From: Candidatus Hecatellales archaeon B24
GTDB taxonomy: Archaea; Thermoproteota; Bathyarchaeia; Hecatellales; Hecatellaceae
Length of the DNA stretch: 33,854 nucleotides
Assembly (NCBI GenBank): GCA_001593855.1
Contig: LUCC01000002.1
Location: forward strand, 1 to 33,854
Direction of reading: 5' to 3'
Below the pieces are notes generated by a model, which was not told where the DNA came from, made no database searches, and saw only the letters and a program-made list of their open reading frames with translations. Made by a program: the position numbers and the translations under genes. Numbering within the stretch: the first letter of the stretch is position 1; every line of letters starts with the position of its first letter. Below, piece after piece: positions 7,548 to 14,728 of this stretch.

Positions 7548-7796
7548 GTGGACGGCTTGTCAACCATGAAAATTTGGAGGCTAATCCCCCTACAGCAGAG
7601 GATAATGGAAGCCCTAAGGCAGCTTGGCTCATGCACAGACGACGAGCTTCTAAAGGCGTTGGACAGGGAGGGAGAAAACGTTACACCTGAAATTCTAAGT
7701 AAGGCGCTTCTACAGCTTGAAGTCCGAGGCCTCATAAGGCTTCTAGGCGCTCCGAAAGGTAGAAGGAAAATCGAGGTTAGACAGGGGAAGCCTTAA
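7548..7796 (+). CDS. Small winged-helix-like protein upstream of FEN-1
   Basis: An 82-residue (or shorter) protein that I do not recognise as a named family. Visible pattern: L-Q-Q-R-I-M-E-A-L-R-Q-L-G helix, T-D-D-E-L-L-K-A-L, a helix with L-S-K-A-L-L-Q-L-E-V-R-G-L-I-R-L-L and a basic tail (K-G-R-R-K-I-E-V-R). This is the helix-turn-helix plus wing rhythm of a small archaeal DNA- or RNA-binding winged helix. The start is uncertain: GTG 7548, TTG 7557 (five bases after GGTGG) or ATG 7566 all fit. It sits 21 bases after cdc48 and ahead of fen1 on the same strand, so it may be cotranscribed with cdc48. Confidence 0.7.
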   Translation: MDGLSTMKIWRLIPLQQRIMEALRQLGSCTDDELLKALDREGENVTPEILSKALLQLEVRGLIRLLGAPKGRRKIEVRQGKP

Positions 7797-7808
7797 CATT
7801 AAATATTC
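7797..7808 (+). promoter_or_regulatory. TATA-like box upstream of fen1
   Basis: CATTAAATATTC directly after the stop of the winged-helix gene. Transcription from it would start about 15-20 bases before GTG 7843. A strong GGAGGGGG stretch at 7830-7837 follows, five bases before the start codon. Confidence 0.4.
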
Positions 7809-7842
7809 TCTTCAGCCTCTAACCCTTCTGGAGGGGGCAGAA

Positions 7843-8883
7843 GTGGGCGTAAACCTCGGCGACCTTGTACCACGCAGGGAGATAAGCCTCCAAGAGCTTT
7901 CAGGCAGAAGCGTTGCCATAGACGCCTACAACGCCCTATACCAGTTTCTATCCATAATAAGGCAGCCTACAGGCGAACCTTTAATGGACAGGTCTGGCAG
8001 GGTGACAAGCCACCTAAGCGGAATCCTATACCGGACAGCAAACCTGGTGGAAAGAGGAATAAAAGTTGTATACGTCTTCGACGGAACTCCGCCTTCACTT
8101 AAGGAAGCTGAAATCCAGAGGCGAACGCAGATGAGGGAGGAAGCCTCTTTAAAGTATGAGGAAGCCGTTAGGAAAGGCGACTTGGAGGAAGCCAGAATAT
8201 ACGCTCAGGCTACAAGCCGGCTGAGAGACGAGATGGTTGAAGACGCTAAGAGACTTCTAACATTTTTAGGTGTGCCCTGGGTTCAGGCACCGTCGGAAGG
8301 CGAAGCCCAAGCCGCTTATCTGGCTGCCAGGGGGCATGTTTGGGCTTCAGCCAGCCAGGACTACGACTCCCTACTTTTCGGGGCGCCAAGGCTGGTGAGA
8401 AATCTTACCATAACCGGGAGGAGAAAGCTTCCTAGGAAAAATGTTTACGTTGAAGTTAACCCTGAACTTGTTGAGCTTGAAGAGGTTTTAAGACGTTTAG
8501 AAGTTGACAGAGGACAGCTGGTTGACATAGGCATTCTGGTTGGCACCGACTATAACCCAGATGGAGTTAAGGGGATAGGCCCTAAGACAGCTCACAAACT
8601 CGTCAAGGAAAACGGAAGCCTGGAGAAGCTTCAAGACCTCCTGAAGGCTAAAGGCAGCATGCTTCCTGAAAACTGGAGGAAGATAAGGGAAATCTTCCTC
8701 AAGCCCGACGTAACCGACAACTTCAAGGTTGAGTGGCGTAATCCTGACGTTGAAGGCGCTGTCGCGTTTCTATGCGGGGAGAGAGACTTCTCGGAGGATA
8801 GAGTTAGAAACGCCCTAGAGAAGTTTAGGGCTGGGATGAGCGAGCTTAAGGCTAAGCGTACCTTGGACGCCTGGTTCGGCTAG
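7843..8883 (+). CDS. fen1: Flap endonuclease 1
   Basis: Removes 5' flaps in Okazaki-fragment maturation and repair. The 346-residue product starts G-V-N-L-G-D-L-V and has the N region with A-I-D-A-Y-N-A-L-Y, the F-D-G-T-P-P metal aspartate, the helical-clamp region, the I region with S-E-G-E-A-Q-A-A-Y and S-Q-D-Y-D-S-L-L-F, then G-T-D-Y-N-P-D-G-V-K-G-I-G-P-K-T-A (helix-hairpin-helix). It ends in a PCNA-interacting peptide, T-L-D-A-W-F-G, but the usual leading glutamine is replaced by lysine (K-R-T-L-D-A-W-F). The start is GTG. Its TAG stop overlaps the stop of the opposite gene within the palindrome CTAG at 8880-8883. Confidence 0.97.
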   Translation: MGVNLGDLVPRREISLQELSGRSVAIDAYNALYQFLSIIRQPTGEPLMDRSGRVTSHLSGILYRTANLVERGIKVVYVFDGTPPSLKEAEIQRRTQMREEASLKYEEAVRKGDLEEARIYAQATSRLRDEMVEDAKRLLTFLGVPWVQAPSEGEAQAAYLAARGHVWASASQDYDSLLFGAPRLVRNLTITGRRKLPRKNVYVEVNPELVELEEVLRRLEVDRGQLVDIGILVGTDYNPDGVKGIGPKTAHKLVKENGSLEKLQDLLKAKGSMLPENWRKIREIFLKPDVTDNFKVEWRNPDVEGAVAFLCGERDFSEDRVRNALEKFRAGMSELKAKRTLDAWFG

Positions 8884-9296
8884 AGGTACCTGGAAATTCC
8901 TGGAATATCCTTCCTCCCCAGAATGCTTCTCACCCCGTAAATCATGGCGTTAGCGTACAGAAGGGTGAAGTCTGCCACGTCTTCGGCGGGGATGCTGAAG
9001 GGTGCCTCCTCAACGTCGTATAGGATTTGAAGTTCATCCTCGAATTCAGGCTCATTCCTCCTCATTAAATAGCAGATTTTAAAGTTTTTCACAGGTTCAA
9101 AGGCTACTGCCCATTCTATGGAGGAATCCTCGATTGGAGGAGGGTGTAGGAAGAAGCCTCCGAGGGCTTCAGCCAGGATTTCCGCTTCCCTGCGGTTTAC
9201 ATGCTTTAAAATGCTGGTTCTAGCCTTCATCCCGTTTCTAACAAAGCTTTCATGGGCTTGTCCTCCCTCGAAAAACCTTATGTTCACCAGTTTCAC
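8880..9296 (-). CDS. Uncharacterised protein, possibly DUF3786-like C-terminal half
   Basis: A 138-residue protein of unknown role. The C-terminal half (E-W-A-V-A-F-E-P-V-K-N-F, Y-L-M-R-R-N-E-P-E-F-E-D-E-L, I-L-Y-D, I-P-A-E-D-V-A-D) has the spacing I remember for DUF3786, where a proline, an E-F, an I-L-F-D and a late acidic helix recur; this is a weak resemblance from memory. No cysteine motif, signal or membrane segment is seen. GTG 9296 is preceded by GGGGGAG ten bases upstream. A possible TATA (GTTAAAATTTTT on the minus strand) lies near 9355-9366. The next gene upstream on this strand is pcm. Confidence 0.7.
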   Translation of the reverse strand: MKLVNIRFFEGGQAHESFVRNGMKARTSILKHVNRREAEILAEALGGFFLHPPPIEDSSIEWAVAFEPVKNFKICYLMRRNEPEFEDELQILYDVEEAPFSIPAEDVADFTLLYANAMIYGVRSILGRKDIPGISRYL

Positions 9297-9374
9297 AGCT
9301 GGTCTCCCCCAAGAGAATACTTCGCTCTAACAGGGCTTTCCCAGTTCAGCCTGAAAAATTTTAACCTGCCACCC

Positions 9375-10070
9375 TTAAACCCTGTGCCCGTAGGCTCCTC
9401 GGAGGGGGACAAAGGCTACTCCGAGAAGGTCTTCCCAGCTGAGTTTCCCATCCGAATGCTTCCTTGCAACTCTTAGAACCTGGTAGGAGTGGGGGTCTCC
9501 CACCGGGATTACGATTATCCCACCGGGATTAAGCTGCTGGGCTAAAGGCGGAGGAATTCCGGGTGACGCTGCTGTCACGAAGATTCTGTCGTAGGGTGCA
9601 TGCTCTGGAAGCCCCAGTGAGCCGTCCCCATGGATAACTGTGACCCTGCCTGTGTAGGACGCTGCTTCAAGGTTTCTCCTTGCCAGGTCAGCTAGCTCCT
9701 TGACTATTTCAATCGTGTAGACATGCCCCGGGTTTTCCGCTTCCTTTGGCGCAACTATTTCGGCTACGACGGCTGCATGGTAGCCGCAGCCTGCCCCAAC
9801 CTCGAAAACCTTGTGTCCGACCTCCAATTCTAGGAACTCGCACATGAGGGCTACCATGTGGAGGGCTGAAACCGTTTGACCCCACCCTATGGGCAGAGGC
9901 GTGTCAAGATATGCTTGTCCTCTAAACTTTTCCGGGACAAATTTTTCCCTTGGAACCTTGAGCATAGCCTCTTCAACCTTCCTGCTCTTGATAACCCCCT
10001 GGGCTTTAAGGCCTTCCACAGCCTTCCTCCTCTGCTCTTCGAAGCTTTCCCTCATGGAGGCGGACACCAT
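9375..10070 (-). CDS. pcm: Protein-L-isoaspartate O-methyltransferase
   Basis: Repairs isoaspartyl damage in proteins by S-adenosylmethionine-dependent methylation. The 231-residue product has the N-terminal V-P-R-E-K-F-V-P, A-Y-L-D-T-P-L-P-I-G-W-G-Q-T-V-S-A, the SAM-binding motif V-F-E-V-G-A-G-C-G-Y-H-A-A-V, G-D-G-S-L-G-L-P, Y-D-R-I-F-V-T-A-A and P-G-G-I-I-V-I-P-V-G. All are Pcm signatures, and the length is normal. ATG 10070 has no ribosome site; an AT-rich box at 10095-10105 is about 30 bases upstream, which fits a leaderless transcript. A second ATG five codons in is the alternative start. Confidence 0.95.
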   Translation of the reverse strand: MVSASMRESFEEQRRKAVEGLKAQGVIKSRKVEEAMLKVPREKFVPEKFRGQAYLDTPLPIGWGQTVSALHMVALMCEFLELEVGHKVFEVGAGCGYHAAVVAEIVAPKEAENPGHVYTIEIVKELADLARRNLEAASYTGRVTVIHGDGSLGLPEHAPYDRIFVTAASPGIPPPLAQQLNPGGIIVIPVGDPHSYQVLRVARKHSDGKLSWEDLLGVAFVPLRGAYGHRV

Positions 10071-10094
10071 TTAGAAGGATAGGCTTCAAACGGC

Positions 10095-10105
10095 TTAAAC
10101 TTAAA
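10095..10105 (-). promoter_or_regulatory. TATA-like box for leaderless pcm transcript
   Basis: On the minus strand the sequence reads TTTAAGTTTAA, centred about 30 bases before ATG 10070. No purine-rich ribosome site lies between, so transcription would begin within a few bases of the start codon. Confidence 0.45.
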
Positions 10106-10110
10106 GAAGC

Positions 10111-11469
10111 TCAGCTTCCGATAACCCTGACCTCCTCCACTCTAACCCAGGGTGCAACCAGCGAGCCGAAAAACCTGACGTTGGAAGCTAAACCTGAAAG
10201 GTTTTCCAGCATCCCGTACACGGTTCCGGCCAGCATTATGCTTCTAACAGGCCTAGACAGGCTTCCATCCTCTACCAGCCACACGGGAGCTGCTACCACG
10301 GAGAACTCTCCGCTTTCAGGATTACTGCTGTGGGCGCCCTGAACATAGGGAACATAGAATCCGCGGCCTGTTTCAGCTAGGAGGTCTTCAGGCCTTAAGC
10401 CTGAAGGCTTCACCACCAGGTTTGAAGGCTCTATTATGGGGGTTGACGCGTAGGAGGCAGGCCTCACAGCGTTCCCGGTGCTTTCAACCCCCTCCTTTGA
10501 AGCCCTGTAATGGTCGTAGAGAAACCCTTTCAAGACTCCACGCTCGATAAGCGGCGTACGCTGGCTTGGCACCCCCTCATCGTCGAAGCTTGAAGTGTTA
10601 AGTCCTCCTTCCAGCAGTCCATCGTCCACCAAGGTTAAAAGGGGTGAGAAAACCTTTTCACCTATCCTGCCTTTAAGCGGAGACCTTCCACGCTGAACGT
10701 TATCCGCCTTCAAGGCTGGAACCAGCGTATAGGACAGGATGGAGAGCAGTGCAGGCTGGCCTAGGATAATGGTAGCTCTGCCGCTTTCAGCTTTCTCTGC
10801 TCCAAGCGCTGAGAGAGCAAGCTCTGCAGCCTTCCTTCCAACTTCAGCCACGTTAAGCCTAAGCATCCTAGAAAAATCGAACTCGAAGCAGGCTGGAGTC
10901 GTATCCAGGCCTTCCTTGGCTAGGGCTTCAAGGTAGCATCCAGCCCAGGTTCCCTCATCTTCCACCTCAACGCCTAAGCTGTTGGCTAAAACCCTCTTGG
11001 TATAGGTCAGGTTTACAGCTCCCTCTGAGGCTTTAACCCTCCCGTCCAAGCTTAAAGACGCCTCCAGCATTTCCGATGCTAAATCTACGGCCGCTTCAAC
11101 CTCGGCTTCAGCTACCCTGCCATCACAGGTTTTCAGGGTTTTCCTGCAGGCTTTAGAGGGTGGGAAGCCTTTCCACTGCTTGTCAGGCTGCGAAGCCCCT
11201 GCCAGCTTCAAGGCTTTCCTAACGGTTTCCCTCAGGCTTTCCATGTTAAGCCTGTTAGTGTAGGAAAAACCTATTCGCCCTTGAAGCGAAACCCTCAGAC
11301 CTAAACCTTCCTCCCAGACGGTTTTAGCCTTGACAATCTGGTCGTTTTCTATGGCTGCTGAAACCGTTCTAGTTCTGCTTAGGTAGGCTTCGCCTTCAGC
11401 TCCCCCTGCTTCACAGAGTTTAACAGCCTTTAAGGCTGCGTCTAGGAGGCTTAGACTGCTGTCAGCCAT
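10111..11469 (-). CDS. pmbA: TldE/PmbA family protein (inactive partner of TldD)
   Basis: TldD/TldE form a heterodimeric metalloprotease that digests small unfolded peptides; TldE is the non-catalytic partner. The 452-residue product has the family's N-terminal domain (I-E-N-D-Q-I-V-K-A and G-L-G-L-R-V) and C-terminal domain (F-D-D-E-G-V-P-S-Q-R-T-P-L-I-E-R-G-V-L-K-G-F-L-Y-D, then G-N-A-V-R). At the place of the TldD HExxxH helix it has no such motif, as expected of TldE. The ATG is three bases after the tldD stop, with a GGAGGGAGAGG ribosome site inside the end of tldD, so translation is coupled. Confidence 0.94.
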   Translation of the reverse strand: MADSSLSLLDAALKAVKLCEAGGAEGEAYLSRTRTVSAAIENDQIVKAKTVWEEGLGLRVSLQGRIGFSYTNRLNMESLRETVRKALKLAGASQPDKQWKGFPPSKACRKTLKTCDGRVAEAEVEAAVDLASEMLEASLSLDGRVKASEGAVNLTYTKRVLANSLGVEVEDEGTWAGCYLEALAKEGLDTTPACFEFDFSRMLRLNVAEVGRKAAELALSALGAEKAESGRATIILGQPALLSILSYTLVPALKADNVQRGRSPLKGRIGEKVFSPLLTLVDDGLLEGGLNTSSFDDEGVPSQRTPLIERGVLKGFLYDHYRASKEGVESTGNAVRPASYASTPIIEPSNLVVKPSGLRPEDLLAETGRGFYVPYVQGAHSSNPESGEFSVVAAPVWLVEDGSLSRPVRSIMLAGTVYGMLENLSGLASNVRFFGSLVAPWVRVEEVRVIGS

Positions 11470-11472
11470 GCT

Positions 11473-12855
11473 TCATCCTCTCCCTCCTATTCTAACAGAT
11501 TTAACCCTCATGGTAGGTCCTCCATCGCATATGAAGGCTGTCTGACCTTTCCCGCAGCGTCCAGGCCAGAGTTCAAAGTCTTTCCCCACGGCTTCAACCC
11601 CCGTCAGGGTTTCAAGAGTGTTTCCTCCTATGGAGAGGTTTCTCACAGGCCTCCCAATTTCCCCTTTAACTATTTCGTAGGCTTCCTGAACGCCAACCTG
11701 GAAGGTTCCGTCCATGTTAACCTGGCCTCCCCTCAGAGACTTCAAGTAGTATCCGAACTTCACCGGCTCCAACAGCTCTTCGAGGCTCTGGTCTCCCGGA
11801 GCCATGAAGGTGTTCCTCATCCTCACCAGAGGTGCATGTCTGAAGCTTTCAGCCCTAGCGTTTCCTGTAGGCTGGGCTTCAAGTCTTCCAGCGGTTTCAC
11901 GGCTGTGAAGTAAACCTTTAACAACGCCTTTCTCTAAGATTACGGTTCTGCCAGCCTTAACTCCCTCATCATCGTAGGCGAGAAAGCCGAAGGAGCCTTC
12001 CAGCCCTCCATCATCGAAGATGGTTACATGCTCGGATGCAACCTGCAAGCCCATACGCTCCAAGAGAATGGAGCCGGAGAGGGCTAGGTCAGCCTCAGCC
12101 ATGTGGCCCAGCGACTCATGGGCGAAAACCCCTACGACGCTGGGGCCTAGAACAGCCCGGTAAACGCCGCCCTTAGGCAGCACAGCTTCCAGCTGGCTTT
12201 TAACCCTCCCCGCAAGCCTGTCCTTCAAGGCTTCAAGTCTTTCATCGTTCAAATATTCGAAGCCCTGGCTTGCCCCTGCCTCTTCACCGGCTGAAGCGTA
12301 AACTCCAGCTTCAAAGGCTGAAAGGTTAGCCCTAAGCCAGACGTAAACCTTCTCCTGGAAGACTCTTGCCCCCTCACTCGTGTAGATGTGCTGGCGTATG
12401 GAGAGGTCCATATACTCCACGGTGCAGCTTCTAACCCTCTTATCGGCCTCTAGAAGGCTTCGGCTGAGGTTTAGGGCGAGTGAAACCTTCTCTTCCACGG
12501 GAACCTTTGAAGGGTGAACCTTAAACTTCCATCGGACCTTAACCCTTTCAGGCTTAGCCTCCGCCAGCTTTACAGGCTTCTTAATTTTTCTGCCCGCAGC
12601 CTTGGCAAGCTTGAAGGCTTCCTCGGCAGCCTCCTCAAGGGAGGCGGAGTCGGTCTTCGAGGTGGAAGCATAACCCCAAGCTCCTCCGGCTAGAATGCGG
12701 ATTCCAACTCCGCTGTCAAAGCCTTCCCTGGCAACTTCAACCCTCCCGTCTTTAACGGTTATCAGGGTTTTCACGGCTTCTTCTCCTCTAGCCTCTACCA
12801 GAGAAGCTTTCAGCCTTCCCCCTCGGTCTAAAGCCTTCAGCAGAGCGTCCTCCAA
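11473..12855 (-). CDS. tldD: TldD metalloprotease subunit
   Basis: Catalytic subunit of the TldD/TldE protease. The zinc motif H-E-S-L-G-H is at 246-251 with A-E-A-D following, and the C-terminal domain carries the D-D-G-G, Y-D-D-E-G and G-N-A-R-A-E stretches and C-G-K-G-Q near the end. Length (460) is normal. The start is TTG 12855; there is no ATG nearby. It is the first gene of a tldD-tldE pair with a three-base gap, and it is divergent from the CofE-like gene. In the family, archaeal TldD acts in peptide turnover; no peptide-natural-product genes are seen nearby, so the general role is the likely one here. Confidence 0.95.
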   Translation of the reverse strand: MEDALLKALDRGGRLKASLVEARGEEAVKTLITVKDGRVEVAREGFDSGVGIRILAGGAWGYASTSKTDSASLEEAAEEAFKLAKAAGRKIKKPVKLAEAKPERVKVRWKFKVHPSKVPVEEKVSLALNLSRSLLEADKRVRSCTVEYMDLSIRQHIYTSEGARVFQEKVYVWLRANLSAFEAGVYASAGEEAGASQGFEYLNDERLEALKDRLAGRVKSQLEAVLPKGGVYRAVLGPSVVGVFAHESLGHMAEADLALSGSILLERMGLQVASEHVTIFDDGGLEGSFGFLAYDDEGVKAGRTVILEKGVVKGLLHSRETAGRLEAQPTGNARAESFRHAPLVRMRNTFMAPGDQSLEELLEPVKFGYYLKSLRGGQVNMDGTFQVGVQEAYEIVKGEIGRPVRNLSIGGNTLETLTGVEAVGKDFELWPGRCGKGQTAFICDGGPTMRVKSVRIGGRG

Positions 12856-12948
12856 GCCTTAAGCCTCCGGGCTTAACCTCAGTTTAAAGTTGGAGGGGGA
12901 AGGGAAAAGTTTTTGGGCTTAGCCTGGTGGAGGGTTTAACCGGAAGCC

Positions 12949-13830
12949 TTGAAGGGTTGGGTAAGGCTTAACCATCCGCTCGTGGAGAGGCTGTGCAGGG
13001 TTAGGACAGGCTACTGGCTTCCAGGCACAGACTACGCTTCAAGGGTGGCTGAGGCTGTTGAAGGGAAAGCCTCCAGCGGCGATGTGATAGCCGTATCTGA
13101 GAAGGCTGTTTCAACCGCCATGAATCTAACCGTGGATGAAGCGGAAATCAAGCCTGGCGTGTCAGCGAGGATGCTGGCATCCCTCTGGATGAGGCTCGGC
13201 TGGGGATACCTACTCGGCCCCATCTGCAGGCTTAAACCTCAAACCTTCAGAAGGCTTAGAGGATACCCGAAGGAGGAAGGAGCCCGCCACAAGCAGCTCG
13301 CCTTGGAGAGAGCCGGAATCCTTCAAGCATTAAAGTTCGGCTCCGAAGGCGGAATAGACGCTTCAAACCTTCCAGCCTCCCATGTAAGCCTTCCCCTTCC
13401 AAACCCGGCTCATGCAGCCCGCAGAATCCATGAAGCTGTTAAGAGCAGACTTGGAGTTGAGGCCTACGTGTTAATCGTTGACTCTGACAAGACCTACTCG
13501 CTGGGCTGCCTCCACCTAGCGCCAACCCCCACAAGCCTGAAGGGCTTTAAAACCGGTGGAGGCATATTCTACTATGTTCTGGGGAGACTCTTTAAGCTTA
13601 AGCCTAGGTCCACGCCTAAGGCTTGCTATCCTCCAGGAAGGCTGACCGTGGAGGAGTGCTTAGAGCTGGCTGAGCTGGCTCATCAGGCTATGAGCAGGGG
13701 TAAGCCTAAAAACGTCTGGGAGATGGTTGAAAGCTTCGGGGTGGGGTTAACAGAGGTCACCTGGCTGATGCTCAAAAAAATGGTGCACCATCCGATAGTC
13801 GTTTTAAAGCCTAGAAAGCCGGTTTTTTAA
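12949..13830 (+). CDS. CofE-like protein (coenzyme F420-0:gamma-glutamyl ligase family)
   Basis: Resembles the F420-0:L-glutamate ligase fold. Visible: G-D-V-I-A-V-S-E-K-A-V-S-T-A near 45, G-I-D-A-S-N-L-P near 140, L-P-N-P-A-H-A-A-R-R-I-H-E-A-V-K and a V-L-I-V-D-S-D strand-aspartate near 175. In CofE the last motif is D-T-x-G-R-P-W; here it is D-S-D-K-T-Y-S, and the protein is longer (293 against about 250). No other F420 gene is in the window, so a different glutamyl-ligase-like role is possible. The start is TTG 12949; GGTGGAGG lies about 15 bases upstream, farther than usual. It is followed by the RAM-domain gene on the same strand. Confidence 0.75.
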   Translation: MKGWVRLNHPLVERLCRVRTGYWLPGTDYASRVAEAVEGKASSGDVIAVSEKAVSTAMNLTVDEAEIKPGVSARMLASLWMRLGWGYLLGPICRLKPQTFRRLRGYPKEEGARHKQLALERAGILQALKFGSEGGIDASNLPASHVSLPLPNPAHAARRIHEAVKSRLGVEAYVLIVDSDKTYSLGCLHLAPTPTSLKGFKTGGGIFYYVLGRLFKLKPRSTPKACYPPGRLTVEECLELAELAHQAMSRGKPKNVWEMVESFGVGLTEVTWLMLKKMVHHPIVVLKPRKPVF

Positions 13831-13891
13831 CGTGGAAACTTTAATATGGAAACTGGGGAGACTATATTTTTAAAGGTGAAAGTGGAGAAGG

Positions 13892-14125
13892 TTGGCTAGG
13901 GCTTTCACGTTGATAACGGTTAAGCCTGGAACGGAAGACAGGGTTGTTGAAGCTATAAAAGGCATTAAAGGGGTTAAACGGGTTTACAGGATATGCGGAC
14001 CCTACGATATTATAGCGGAAATAGAAACCAGCGAGCTGTCAGCCTTAAGAGACATCGTGGAGAAAAGCATCAGGAAGATACCGGAAAACAGGTCTTCCCT
14101 AACTATGATAGTTCTTGAAAGCTGA
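13892..14125 (+). CDS. Stand-alone Lrp/AsnC ligand-binding (RAM) domain protein
   Basis: A 77-residue protein made only of the Lrp/AsnC C-terminal domain: A-R-A-F-T-L-I-T-V-K-P-G-T-E, V-V-E-A-I-K-G-I-K-G-V-K-R-V-Y-R, I-C-G-P-Y-D-I-I-A-E-I and I-R-K-I-P-E-N-R-S-S-L-T-M. There is no helix-turn-helix, so it does not bind DNA by itself. Such domains form octamers that sense amino acids and often act as partners. The start is TTG; AGGTGA at 13875-13880 is the likely ribosome site, and an ACTATATTTTTAA box at 13861-13873 suggests a very short leader. It follows the CofE-like gene by 61 bases and converges on the Nse3-like gene, 12 bases away. Confidence 0.9.
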   Translation: MARAFTLITVKPGTEDRVVEAIKGIKGVKRVYRICGPYDIIAEIETSELSALRDIVEKSIRKIPENRSSLTMIVLES

Positions 14126-14137
14126 CCCTCTAAACGT

Positions 14138-14728
14138 TCAGCCTTCCCGCCCGCCTATTTCTGAAGACTCCTCCGAGATGGTTAACAGGGACTCGGCTAA
14201 GGCTTCCAAGTCAACTTCAGCCCTAGTCCTCCAGCCTACCGTTAAAACCTCGTTTTCATCCTCATGCAGGTATCCAAGCCTAACAAACCTGTCCAGTGCA
14301 ATATTAACTCTCCACGAGGGAAGCTTGGAGGAGAGAAGCCTTTCAACCTCACCCCTCGAAGCCTTACCCTGCCTAGAAGCCAAGTAGGCGAGGGTTGCTG
14401 CTAGGGCTGCAAGGTCGTCTATACGCCATCCTGAAGCCTGTGCGTCGGTGGCTGGGAGGCTGCCCCGCAGGGTTACTAGGAAGCGGGCTCTGTCAAGCTT
14501 TGCCTCTTCGTCTCCGCCAGCCTCCCCCGAAGCCTCCGGAACTATTTTAACTTGAAGCCCAAGCCTTTCAAGCTCGCTGTCCAGCAGCTTAACGATTTTC
14601 ATGTAGTTTTTCCCAAGGCTTTTCCGCAGTTCCCATCCTTTAACTCCAGGAGTTCTGTGCCTTTGGAAGAGGAGAAGCTGAGCAGCTCTTTTCACTCTCC
14701 TAGCGTAGGAAGCTTCTCCACCGCTCAC
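14138..14728 (-). CDS. Nse3/MAGE-like tandem winged-helix (KITE-like) protein
   Basis: A 196-residue protein, not a named family that I recognise with certainty. It has two winged-helix-like parts: about 10-90 (R-V-K-R-A-A-Q-L-L-L, helix E-L-R-K-S, K-N-Y-M-K-I-V-K-L-L-D, then F-L-V-T-L-R) and about 101-183 (D-D-L-A-A-L-A-A-T-L-A-Y-L-A-S, G-E-V-E-R-L-L, L-D-R-F-V-R-L-G-Y-L, then V-G-W-R-T-R-A-E-V-D). The last motif aligns without gaps with the G-P-R-x-x-A-E of MAGE/Nse3 (identical G165, R167, A170, E171). It overlaps the Nse4-like gene by four bases (GTGA), so the two are translated together. ScpB-like KITE function is the simplest reading; a distant homology search is needed. Confidence 0.6.
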   Translation of the reverse strand: MSGGEASYARRVKRAAQLLLFQRHRTPGVKGWELRKSLGKNYMKIVKLLDSELERLGLQVKIVPEASGEAGGDEEAKLDRARFLVTLRGSLPATDAQASGWRIDDLAALAATLAYLASRQGKASRGEVERLLSSKLPSWRVNIALDRFVRLGYLHEDENEVLTVGWRTRAEVDLEALAESLLTISEESSEIGGREG

